7,342 bases of DNA from Treponema sp. Its GTDB lineage: Bacteria > Spirochaetota > Spirochaetia > Treponematales > Treponemataceae. The DNA lies in assembly GCA_017617145.1 (NCBI GenBank), contig JAFZWX010000151.1, positions 1 through 7,342 of the forward strand, in the 5' to 3' direction. The notes beneath the pieces are model-generated. The model was not told where the DNA came from, did not search any database, and saw nothing but the letters and a program-made list of their open reading frames with translations. Position numbers and translations under genes: made by a program. This document shows, one piece after another, positions 1-5,952 of the stretch; positions within the stretch are counted from its first letter, which is position 1; each line of letters starts with the position of its first letter.

Positions 1-40
1 CAAACCAAACCAAACCAAACCAAATCTAATCCAATCCTTA
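1..40. repeat. CAAAC pentanucleotide tandem repeat
   Basis: Four exact copies of CAAAC occupy 1-20. They are followed by decaying 5-base units (CAAAT, CTAAT, CCAAT, CCTTA) up to the recombinase stop codon at 42-44. The array touches the window edge, so its true length is unknown. It lies just downstream of the recombinase coding region, so changes in copy number would not alter that protein. Any effect would be on whatever lies to the left. The repetition is seen directly; a slippage or contingency role is inference. Confidence 0.85.
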
Positions 41-41
41 T

Positions 42-644
42 CTAATATTGTATTCCCTTCCTTCTCATAAAGTTATACAGTGTAGCAGAGCTTATCCCAA
101 AATAGTTAATTATATCAATTTTTTTGTACCCTTCATTCAACATGCGGCGCAGTTCATCTTCGTATTCGCTCAGTTTATACTGTTTGTTTTTTCGTCCCTT
201 TGGGCGACCAAGAGTAATTCCTTCTGCTTTGCATCGTTTAAGTGCTTCTGTTGTTCGCTCTGCAATGAGTGTCCTTTCGATTTCGGCAGAAATACTGAAT
301 GCAAAGGCCAGCACCTTGCTTTGTAAATCTTGTCCCAGCTTGTAACCTTCTTTTACTGTATGCACAGCAACATTGTGTTCCATTAAATCATTTAGGATAG
401 ACATTATCATAAACATAGAGCGTCCCAGTCTTGAAAGTTCTGAACAGATTATTGAATCGCCGGGTCTTACACACTTCATTAGTTTTCCAAGATTCCTTTT
501 ATCTGGCGAAATTGTTCCGCTTATTTGTTCTGCAATCCATCTGTCAATTATAATATTCTTGTTCTTTGCATAATTAGAAATTTCAAACCGCTGATTTTCT
601 ACTGTCTGCTTGTCTGTGCTTACTCGAATGTATCCGTAAATCAT
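42..644 (-). CDS. Small serine recombinase, Mpi-type master DNA invertase family
   Basis: The protein is a 200-residue site-specific recombinase. The N-terminal resolvase domain (about 1-135) begins IYGYIRVSTDKQTVENQ, with the expected nucleophile Ser9. The SRLGRS motif at 71-76 supplies the conserved arginines, and the long helix SAEIERTLIAERT follows at 119-131. The linker ends in LGRPKG (145-150), and a C-terminal helix-turn-helix covers about 171-195 (YFGISSATLYNF). Length and the opening motif match the invertases named after Bacteroides Mpi, which flips promoters of surface-polysaccharide loci. Assignment to that subfamily is from memory of the motif. The frame stays open upstream to 689, but the start at 644 is preferred: it gives the canonical family N-terminus and has GGAGG nine bases upstream (654-658). 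The extra 15 residues would be read through the hairpin. No inverted-repeat target flanking a promoter is visible in the window. Plasmid-type resolution is the alternative role. Confidence 0.93.
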   Translation of the reverse strand: MIYGYIRVSTDKQTVENQRFEISNYAKNKNIIIDRWIAEQISGTISPDKRNLGKLMKCVRPGDSIICSELSRLGRSMFMIMSILNDLMEHNVAVHTVKEGYKLGQDLQSKVLAFAFSISAEIERTLIAERTTEALKRCKAEGITLGRPKGRKNKQYKLSEYEDELRRMLNEGYKKIDIINYFGISSATLYNFMRRKGIQY

Positions 645-684
645 AAAAAAAATCCTCCAGGTATTTAATATCCTGAAGGATTTT
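645..684 (-). terminator. Hairpin plus T8: operon terminator that also holds the recombinase Shine-Dalgarno
   Basis: Read on the minus strand, arm 682-672 pairs with 661-651 (AATCCTTCAGG with CCTGGAGGATT). This gives 11 pairs with one U-G wobble and a 10-base loop, extendable by two A-U pairs. An eight-T run at 652-645 follows, the form of an intrinsic terminator, 33 bases after the 657-residue gene ends. The 3' arm contains GGAGG (654-658), the recombinase Shine-Dalgarno, and the T run abuts its ATG. On read-through transcripts the stem would hide the ribosome binding site. Confidence 0.75.
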
Positions 685-688
685 AGCA
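680..688 (-). promoter_or_regulatory. Possible extended -10 promoter for the recombinase
   Basis: The minus strand reads TGCTAAAAT, an extended -10 (TG-N-TAAAAT). No good -35 is seen at 16-18 bases upstream. Transcription would start near 673, inside the 5' arm of the hairpin, so this transcript would lack most of that arm and leave the Shine-Dalgarno free. Support is from motif matching only. Confidence 0.4.
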
Positions 689-717
689 TAAATTTTTACT
701 GCCGATAGTTTATGTTT

Positions 718-2691
718 TTATTCCGCTTTCTTCTGATAATTTGCTTTGATTGCTTCTATAAACAACTTGTTCTGGTCGTTTCTCAAAGGAGTTGTAAACA
801 GAGGTTTTCCGTCGCTTGGAGAAATGCGGTAAATGTGCATTGGATCTGTTGTATACGCCGGGCTTCCAGGATTATTAATCCACCAGTCAAGAACTGCAAT
901 AAAGCACAAGGTGTATTTAAGTAGGTTTGCGTTGTTTGCATTTGTATTTGCAGTTTTGTTCTGGGCACCCAAAAGAACATCGAGTCGTTTAGAAACTTCA
1001 TTTTGAATACCAAACTTATAATGCTCCCAAGGATTTTCTATCATGCCGATTGGACCACGTGCTGCTGCCTGCTTATCGCATTCATTAATAACAAGTGTAA
1101 GATATTTCCGTGCATAATCTGTTCTATGAAAGAGCGGGCGATACTTGCTTTCATCACTTGGGTGTTCAAGAATAAGCTGGTCAAATTTAAAGTTAGGCAT
1201 AAAGTGATAAGTAACCTGCCATAAAAGCGAAGTGATTGTTCTTTTACCAATATGAGATTTATCAAAATCTGGCTGAGAATAAACTGAGTTTACAAGATCA
1301 AGTAAAGGCTCGCAGTAAAGACGTTCAAAATTGTCTTCTCGGTATGCAGACCAATCATCCATTACGGCAGTGATTGTGTCGGCGCCTTCTTTTACGCTTT
1401 CGGTATTATTAAACTTAATGTTACGGCAGCCCTGGAAGCAATCTTCAATAATGCGCTGAAGAACCATAATTACCTGAACAGGATTTTCCGGTGACAAAAG
1501 ATTGAATCCGTCTTCGAACTTGTAAAGCGGCTGGAAGTATGGATACAAATCGGGATGTTCATCGAGTCTGTCGAATCCTGCTTTTGGAAACATCTGATTC
1601 AAAAGCTTCAATCCTGTAATTACAGTCTGATCTTTTATTCCTTTCTGTGGTGGTGCAGACTTTGGTTTTGGTGCTTCCTTCTGTTCTTCTTTTGGTTTTT
1701 CCGGCAGCAGCAGATCAAACTTATGAAGACCTGTAAATTTTAAAACATCTGCAACTTTTACAGAGAAAAAATCGGGATATGGTTCAAAGGAGTCTGAACA
1801 CATGCGCATAATAAGCGGATACATTTTTTTGATAATTTCTGTATCAATGTAAAGCCACTCTGTGATTGCCTGTTTTGCCATTGTACTAAGCTTGTCTTTT
1901 GGAGAGTCGGGGTAGGCAACCTGATCGTTGTAAATCTCTTTTATAAGTTTTGGAATTTTGTTGCTTCCATAATAATAAATAGTGATAATTGGTTTGTAGA
2001 TTGCTTTTGTATACTGAATTAAATCGCAGACAAGAATTTGTCCCGGAGCGTTTTCAAGAGTTGCATATTCTGCTTTGATGCCCGCCATTCCCCATGAAGC
2101 AATCATTCTTAAAAACTTAAACTTTACATCACCAGCATTAACGATTTTTGATTTATATGTAGCCGGTGCAATTTGAATAAGTGTTTTAATTACCGTAATG
2201 AACGACTCCATGTGTTCAATATCTTTTTTCATTTTATACTGATAAAATTCTGGCAGTACTTTTTCTGTTCCATTTTTTTGCAGATTTCGTATAAAATTAA
2301 AGATTCCGTAATTTGGTTTGATTTTATATTCAGGAGACATCATGAGCTTGTCTACAGCCGAGTTGAATTTTTTGCTTACCTGAGGCAAGTCTTCTCTTAT
2401 ATGACGGCGAGGAGCCTGATAAGTTGTATTAGGTTTTGAACTGCTGCCTGAACCGCCGCTGCCACCAGAACCACCTTTTCCGCCATCTGAATTTCTGATG
2501 ATTCTTCCCGTGCCTTTACCGCCTGCATTTTGAGCGCTGCTACTTGAAGTTGTACGTTCATACATAACCTGACCGCCAAGTTTTTTGGCCATGGTTGCAG
2601 CTTCTTTTTCGTCAATCTCCCCGATGTTTTTTCGGGTCTTGTCTAAGGTACCAGGTTCCCAGTCTGCAGTTCTGTTAATTTCATCAGCCAT
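718..2691 (-). CDS. Conserved-looking protein of unknown function, 657 residues, two-part with internal repeat
   Basis: I do not recognise this family. It is probably cytoplasmic: no signal peptide or membrane segment is seen. The polar N-terminus ends in a Gly/Ser linker (about 57-86, with GGSGGSGGSG). A mostly helical, Tyr/Ile-rich region covers about 95-330. A Lys/Pro/Glu linker (332-351) leads to a second region (352-657) with an Asn-rich stretch at 579-590. The second region seems to contain a duplicated motif: FPKAGFDRLDEHP (368-380) and MPNFKFDQLILEHP (498-511), each followed by Y-x-x-PL or Y-x-PL and a helix ending in Cys. The start is supported by AGGAG six bases upstream (2698-2702). 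That Shine-Dalgarno overlaps the TAG stop of the DUF2804-like gene, so the two are probably translationally coupled. Domain linkers and repeats suggest a structural or scaffolding role, but this is a guess. A spirochaete-restricted family is likely but untested. Confidence 0.85.
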   Translation of the reverse strand: MADEINRTADWEPGTLDKTRKNIGEIDEKEAATMAKKLGGQVMYERTTSSSSAQNAGGKGTGRIIRNSDGGKGGSGGSGGSGSSSKPNTTYQAPRRHIREDLPQVSKKFNSAVDKLMMSPEYKIKPNYGIFNFIRNLQKNGTEKVLPEFYQYKMKKDIEHMESFITVIKTLIQIAPATYKSKIVNAGDVKFKFLRMIASWGMAGIKAEYATLENAPGQILVCDLIQYTKAIYKPIITIYYYGSNKIPKLIKEIYNDQVAYPDSPKDKLSTMAKQAITEWLYIDTEIIKKMYPLIMRMCSDSFEPYPDFFSVKVADVLKFTGLHKFDLLLPEKPKEEQKEAPKPKSAPPQKGIKDQTVITGLKLLNQMFPKAGFDRLDEHPDLYPYFQPLYKFEDGFNLLSPENPVQVIMVLQRIIEDCFQGCRNIKFNNTESVKEGADTITAVMDDWSAYREDNFERLYCEPLLDLVNSVYSQPDFDKSHIGKRTITSLLWQVTYHFMPNFKFDQLILEHPSDESKYRPLFHRTDYARKYLTLVINECDKQAAARGPIGMIENPWEHYKFGIQNEVSKRLDVLLGAQNKTANTNANNANLLKYTLCFIAVLDWWINNPGSPAYTTDPMHIYRISPSDGKPLFTTPLRNDQNKLFIEAIKANYQKKAE

Positions 2692-2701
2692 TTTGTATCT
2701 C

Positions 2702-3754
2702 CTAAATTCTTAAAGAGCTTCTTGTTAACATTCCCTGAAAGCCCTTGAGTTGAATTTTATTTCCAGCGTTATCCAGTAGAACACCTTCAAACGTTCCATA
2801 TACATGCCAATTTGCAGTGCGTAGTGCAATAAGATTGATTGACCGCCAGTAAATTGAATCTGGAGTAAAGGTTAAATCAATCATGCTTTCTGTATCTTGA
2901 ATTATCCACTTTTTATTAAGCCCAAAAGGATGCGTAGCAACAACAGAAGGCAGTGCGGTTCTAACACCATCAACTTCCAGAACATTTGAATTATATTTAT
3001 CTGGATCTGCTGCGTCGCTTGTTGTTGTTGTCATGTAAAAAATAATGTCTTTCCCATCGGTATTACCCATTCCGCAAATCCGAAGACTTTTGCTTAAGGT
3101 TTTTGAATAAAATCGGTTCATTGTCATTAAAGCGAGCCCCGATGAGTTATCTGGTTCAGCGCCTTTTATAGCAAGATGTCCGTTTATTTTCATTGTGGAA
3201 AGCCAGAGAGCCGAGCAGCGTGATGTAGTAGGGGAAGGGCATACAAAACTCATGTCGTCGCGCATTGTATCTTCGCGCATAGAATGAAACCAGCCTTCAG
3301 AATCTGGCCAGCCCGAATTATGTCTTACATGAAAGCGCATGCTTTTATTTGAATGTTCTTTTTCCCAGGATATTTTTATGTAGCGCGATTTTCTGTAGCT
3401 TGCGCAGATTCCCTTGTCTGTATTTTTAGGAATAAAGCGGCGGCGTGTAGGCATTATAGAATGATAGACATATTTTTTACCGTTAGTTTTGTCCCAAAAG
3501 CAGATTTCTGCAAGCCCGATAATCTTAAAATCAAAAAATTCTACAAGTCCAATGTATTTTTCTATAGAGAAGTAATAGTTGAGCCGGCTTTTAATTCTGA
3601 TGTCTGAGATAACAGGAGGCAACGGCACTCCCGCATAAGGTGCACGCATCCCTTTAATGTCAAACCGTGGAGAAACACCAATATATGTTCCAAAGTGCGC
3701 CTTTCCACCTTCTACCAGTTTTCGAGGCGCCTCACAAAAATCTCTCGAATACAT
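2702..3754 (-). CDS. DUF2804-like protein, 350 residues
   Basis: The assignment rests on two family-like regions recalled from DUF2804 proteins. One is the early IGLAEICFWDKTNGK (79-93, preceded by IKSRLNYYFSIEKYIGL). The other is the C-terminal WHVYGTFEGVLLDNAGNKI (316-334) followed by a short strand-rich tail. The family has no established biochemical role, and none is assigned here. No signal peptide or membrane helix is visible. The gene is first in its transcription unit, and its TAG stop forms part of the Shine-Dalgarno of the next gene, 10 bases away. The chosen ATG has no convincing Shine-Dalgarno, and a strong promoter lies so close that the mRNA may be leaderless. The next in-frame ATG, codon 36 at 3649, has GGG touching it and is a poorer start. 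If the true start is internal, only the first 35 residues are affected. Confidence 0.8.
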   Translation of the reverse strand: MYSRDFCEAPRKLVEGGKAHFGTYIGVSPRFDIKGMRAPYAGVPLPPVISDIRIKSRLNYYFSIEKYIGLVEFFDFKIIGLAEICFWDKTNGKKYVYHSIMPTRRRFIPKNTDKGICASYRKSRYIKISWEKEHSNKSMRFHVRHNSGWPDSEGWFHSMREDTMRDDMSFVCPSPTTSRCSALWLSTMKINGHLAIKGAEPDNSSGLALMTMNRFYSKTLSKSLRICGMGNTDGKDIIFYMTTTTSDAADPDKYNSNVLEVDGVRTALPSVVATHPFGLNKKWIIQDTESMIDLTFTPDSIYWRSINLIALRTANWHVYGTFEGVLLDNAGNKIQLKGFQGMLTRSSLRI

Positions 3755-3761
3755 TTGTTCT

Positions 3762-3790
3762 ATTATAAATCAATTATTTTATGCATTCAA
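3762..3790 (-). promoter_or_regulatory. Sigma-70-type promoter of the DUF2804-like operon, leaderless geometry
   Basis: On the minus strand, TTGAAT (3790-3785) and TATAAT (3767-3762) are separated by exactly 17 bases. Initiation 6-7 bases downstream would fall at about 3755-3756, next to the ATG at 3754, and no Shine-Dalgarno is present. The -35 lies inside the 36-bp repeat (3783-3818) and the -10 touches the left end of the first fold-back element. Confidence 0.7.
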
Positions 3791-4045
3791 GTTTAAAAAA
3801 ATGGCTCCCAGCTGAATTGGAACAGGTAGAAAACAAATCTGCTCCCGCTAAGGCATTCAAGTTTAAAAAAATGGCTCCCAGCCGAATTCCATATCGCAAA
3901 ACCAGGGGTTCACCCCTTACGCGCTGAAGTACCCCCGTAATTATATACGTTGCCGCTCACGCGGCAGTACTTCAGAGCGTTTTTGCGATCTGGAATTCGG
4001 CTTCCGCCATTTTTTTACAATGCATTCTATAAAAAGAATTGATTT
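3767..4045. repeat. Fold-back element 1: long interrupted inverted repeat with branched interior
   Basis: From outside in, these arms pair. AAATCAATT (3767-3775) pairs with 4037-4045. TAAAAAAATGGC (3864-3875) pairs with 4006-4017. GCCGAATTCCA (3881-3891) pairs with 3991-4001. TCGCAAAA (3894-3901) pairs with 3981-3988. A 14-base arm with one mismatch (3919-3932) pairs with 3967-3980. Side hairpins are AGGGG-TTCA-CCCCT (3904-3917), CGTA...TACG (3936-3949) and TGCCGC-TCAC-GCGGCA (3951-3966). The left arm is longer because it carries a 70-bp duplication. No protein-coding frame in it looks real. It resembles a non-autonomous fold-back, MITE or REP-like element; a structured RNA is the alternative. 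Confidence 0.85.
3783..3888 (+). repeat. 36-bp direct repeat, two copies with a 34-bp spacer
   Basis: Positions 3783-3818 and 3853-3888 are identical except T3813 versus C3883. Both run from GCATTCAAG through an A7 tract to GAATT. The 34-base spacer (3819-3852) has no matching second copy after 3888. A related single inverted copy lies at about 3993-4023, as the right arm of the fold-back element. The simplest reading is a partial duplication of the left arm. Confidence 0.9.
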
Positions 4046-4127
4046 TAATTGAATCTATTTTGGAGAAAAATTCATTATGACTCTTGTATGTTTTTAAGAA
4101 GTTGGAATACATCAAAAAGAAGAAATT

Positions 4128-4330
4128 ATAAAAAACTGGCGCGAGGAATATGTAGGAATTGAAAACAGCCATACGTGAGCTAAGGGGTGGCTGCAAACTA
4201 CATCGACGCTTGCCGAGCGAAGCGAGTGAAATCTTTCCTTGCAAGCTTCGCCGTAGTTTGCAGACGCACCTTAGCGGAAGTATGGCTGTTTTCCATATGT
4301 ATACATATTACGCGGAAGCCAGTTTTTTAT
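4128..4330. repeat. Fold-back element 2: about 200-bp interrupted inverted repeat
   Basis: Perfect paired blocks from outside in are listed here. ATAAAAAACTGGC (4128-4140) pairs with 4318-4330. AATATGTA (4147-4154) pairs with 4302-4309. GAAAACAGCCATAC (4161-4174) pairs with 4280-4293. GCTAAGG (4179-4185) pairs with 4269-4275. CTGCAAACTAC (4191-4201) pairs with 4253-4263. A 10-base arm with one mismatch (4204-4213) pairs with 4241-4250, leaving a 27-base loop containing GAGCGAAGCGAG. Between blocks are short internal loops, mainly purine-rich, such as GTGA opposite GGAA. The space between the two elements (4046-4127) is AT-rich, and I see nothing else in it. Confidence 0.88.
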
Positions 4331-4349
4331 CTTATGTATGCATTTTTAT

Positions 4350-4378
4350 TTGAAAATTCCCACTTTCAGGGTTAAAAT
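4350..4378 (+). promoter_or_regulatory. Sigma-70-type promoter for the beta-CASP nuclease gene
   Basis: TTGAAA (4350-4355) and TAAAAT (4373-4378) are separated by 17 bases. The predicted start at about 4385 leaves a leader of roughly ten bases that begins at the GAGAGG Shine-Dalgarno (4385-4390), so the leader would be very short. The promoter lies 20 bases outside the end of fold-back element 2. Confidence 0.65.
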
Positions 4379-4395
4379 ATATACGAGAGGTATAT

Positions 4396-5817
4396 ATGAG
4401 CATAAAGGCATTTTCATTGGGCGCTGCAGAAGAGGTAACCGGTTCAAAGCATGTTTTTGAAATAAACGGGCGGTTTTACATGGTAGACTGTGGTTCCTTC
4501 CAGGGTAAACGAAAGGAATCTGACGAAAAAAACCGTAATTTTGACATTGATCATGAAAGACTGGAAGGTGTAATCCTTACTCACGGACACCTTGACCACT
4601 GTGGACTTTTGCCACTGCTTACACGCAAGGGCTACCGTGGAAATATTTACGCAACTCCTGCTACCCGAGACATTGCAAACCTTGTAATGATGGATAGTGC
4701 GCGTATTCAGGCTCATGATGCTGAGTTTTTGGCTAAGCAGGCACGTAAAAAGGGCGAAAAGTTCAGTTGGAAGCCGCTTTATGATGAAAATGACTGTGTA
4801 GCCGCTGCAAATCAGATTGTTTCGCTTTCTTATAACCGCAAAATGTATATTTCGCCAGATGTTTCGCTTGAATTTTACGATGCAGGACACATTCTGGGCT
4901 CTGCTTTTGCCTATATGACTGTAAATCCTAATCCTAATGAACCTGAAAAAGAGACACGTATTCTTTGTACAGGCGATATTGGCCGAAAATGTAAGCCTAT
5001 TATCCGTAATCCTGCTACAAATATGCCTGCTCCAGACTATATTTACATAGAATCTACATACGGAAACAAGCTTCATGACAATCACGACCTTGCTATGAAG
5101 GAACTTATCCGTATTGTACGCGATGCAAGTGCTAAAAAAGGTAAGATTATCATTCCGTCTTTTGCTATTGAACGCGCTCAGGAGCTTGTTTTCTATTTAC
5201 ATCTTCTTACGGATCAGAAAAAGATTCCTGTTGTACCTATTTATGTAGACTCTCCAATGGCAAGCAATGCGACAAGCGTTTTCCGTGTACACCCTGAATG
5301 TTACGACGAAAGTGTAAACGAAGCCTTCTTAAAGCATCATAAAAATCCGTTTGGATTTAATTCTTTGACTTTTACAACAAGTGTAGAAGATTCCAAGGCT
5401 CTGAACGAAAAAGAAGGCCCAATGATTATTATTTCTGCTGATGGTATGTGCGAAGCCGGACGTGTTCTTTATCACCTTGCAAACGGCATTTCTAATCCTA
5501 AAAATACAATTATGATTGTAGGCTACATGGCAGAAGATACTCTTGGCCGCCGCATTTTTGAAGGCCAGAAGGAAGTTAAGATTCTTGGAGACATTTACAA
5601 GGTAGAAGCCAAGGTAGAAAAGTGTAACGGCTTTAGTGCCCACGCCGACTACAGCGAAATGATTGAATGGCTCAAAGAAATAGATACAAGCCGTCTTAAG
5701 AAAATCTTCCTTATCCATGGTGAACCAGACCAGCAGCAGGGCTTTAAGGAGCATCTTGCAGAGGCTGGGTTTAATAATGTGGAGATTGTTGAGGCAGAAA
5801 AGATTTACGAATTGTAG
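4396..5817 (+). CDS. MBL-fold/beta-CASP ribonuclease, bacterial CPSF73/YSH1-like (TTHA0252 type)
   Basis: This 473-residue protein is a predicted two-zinc RNA endonuclease of the cytoplasm. All diagnostic motifs are visible: Asp31 in DCGSFQG, motif 2 THGHLDH (62-68: His63, His65, Asp67, His68), motif 3 His165 in AGHILGSA, and motif 4 Asp194 in TGDIG. Motif A is Glu219 in ESTYG. The beta-CASP cap spans about 245-375, with PSFAIERAQELVFYL and YVDSPMA. Motif B is His416 in FSAHADY and motif C is His441 in LIHGE. Motif B being His points to an RNA rather than DNA substrate, by family knowledge. Length fits the COG1236 group (Thermus TTHA0252 is somewhat shorter). RNase J is less likely because it is longer and carries an extra C-terminal domain. 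The start has GAGAGG five bases upstream. The gene appears monocistronic, framed by fold-back elements on both sides, with no canonical terminator before the next promoter. The exact RNA target is unknown. Confidence 0.95.
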   Translation: MSIKAFSLGAAEEVTGSKHVFEINGRFYMVDCGSFQGKRKESDEKNRNFDIDHERLEGVILTHGHLDHCGLLPLLTRKGYRGNIYATPATRDIANLVMMDSARIQAHDAEFLAKQARKKGEKFSWKPLYDENDCVAAANQIVSLSYNRKMYISPDVSLEFYDAGHILGSAFAYMTVNPNPNEPEKETRILCTGDIGRKCKPIIRNPATNMPAPDYIYIESTYGNKLHDNHDLAMKELIRIVRDASAKKGKIIIPSFAIERAQELVFYLHLLTDQKKIPVVPIYVDSPMASNATSVFRVHPECYDESVNEAFLKHHKNPFGFNSLTFTTSVEDSKALNEKEGPMIIISADGMCEAGRVLYHLANGISNPKNTIMIVGYMAEDTLGRRIFEGQKEVKILGDIYKVEAKVEKCNGFSAHADYSEMIEWLKEIDTSRLKKIFLIHGEPDQQQGFKEHLAEAGFNNVEIVEAEKIYEL

Positions 5818-5823
5818 TCCACC

Positions 5824-5905
5824 CGTCATTGCGAGCGTAGCGTGGCAATCCAGGTAGCAGAATGCATTTTTGCGACTGGATTGCCGCGCTGCGCTCGCAA
5901 TGACG
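5824..5905. repeat. Fold-back element 3: 30-bp near-perfect palindromic repeat (CATTGCGAG type)
   Basis: Arms 5824-5853 and 5876-5905 are each 30 bases. They are complementary at 28 positions, and the two exceptions are T opposite G, which still pair in RNA on the plus strand. The 22-base loop is 5854-5875. The start CGTCATTGCGAGCG and end GGCAATCCAG resemble a palindromic repeat type seen in intergenic DNA of many bacteria (recalled, not searched). It begins six bases after the nuclease stop codon. No T-run follows on either strand, so it is not a textbook terminator, although it could stall polymerase or protect a 3' end. Confidence 0.92.
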
Positions 5906-5923
5906 AAAAAAATAAAAATTCAC

Positions 5924-5952
5924 TTGACAATTTACAAAATTGTTATTATTAT
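5924..5952 (+). promoter_or_regulatory. Near-consensus sigma-70 promoter P1 of pflB
   Basis: A perfect TTGACA (5924-5929), a 17-base spacer and TATTAT (5947-5952) give a strong promoter. The predicted start is near 5959, giving a leader of about 165 bases before pflB. Strong expression fits a major fermentation enzyme. Confidence 0.85.
5927..5943. promoter_or_regulatory. Operator-like inverted repeat in the pflB promoter spacer
   Basis: ACAATTT-ACA-AAATTGT is a perfect palindrome with 7-base arms that overlaps the -35 and fills most of the spacer, a position suited to a repressor. AAAATTGT recurs at 5953-5960, and GTACA...TGTAC follows at about 5966-5983. The sequence does not clearly match FNR, CRP or Rex consensus sites, so no regulator is named. 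AT-rich DNA can produce such symmetry by chance. Confidence 0.45.

Noticed and set aside
3783..3888. Minimal CRISPR array
   Set aside because: There are only two repeats. The repeat also forms an arm of an inverted repeat with an inverted third copy, and no cas gene is in the window.
3904..3917. tRNA T-arm (GGGGTTCACCCC)
   Set aside because: The loop is four bases instead of seven, and no acceptor, D or anticodon arms can be built around it.
4062..4097. Tiny peptide gene (GGAG upstream of ATG at 4077)
   Set aside because: It encodes only about six codons, with a long Shine-Dalgarno spacing and no supporting signal.
3972..4244. 90-residue minus-strand open frame
   Set aside because: It runs across both fold-back elements, has no Shine-Dalgarno and shows no recognisable protein features.
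3767..4330. Invertible promoter switched by the Mpi-like recombinase
   Set aside because: The arms are interrupted and the enclosed DNA is hairpins without a recognisable promoter, unlike known Mpi-type invertible segments.
4159..4375. Two short plus-strand open frames of 62-64 residues
   Set aside because: They are by-products of fold-back element 2 and overlap each other in different frames.
4444..5085. 213-residue antisense open frame
   Set aside because: It is a shadow of the beta-CASP gene, whose own frame has every family motif.
5329..5829. 166-residue antisense open frame
   Set aside because: It is a shadow of the same gene that runs into palindromic element 3, with no family features.
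5824..5910. Intrinsic terminator for the beta-CASP gene
   Set aside because: The stem is strong, but an A-run rather than a T-run follows on the plus strand, and no T-run follows on the minus strand.
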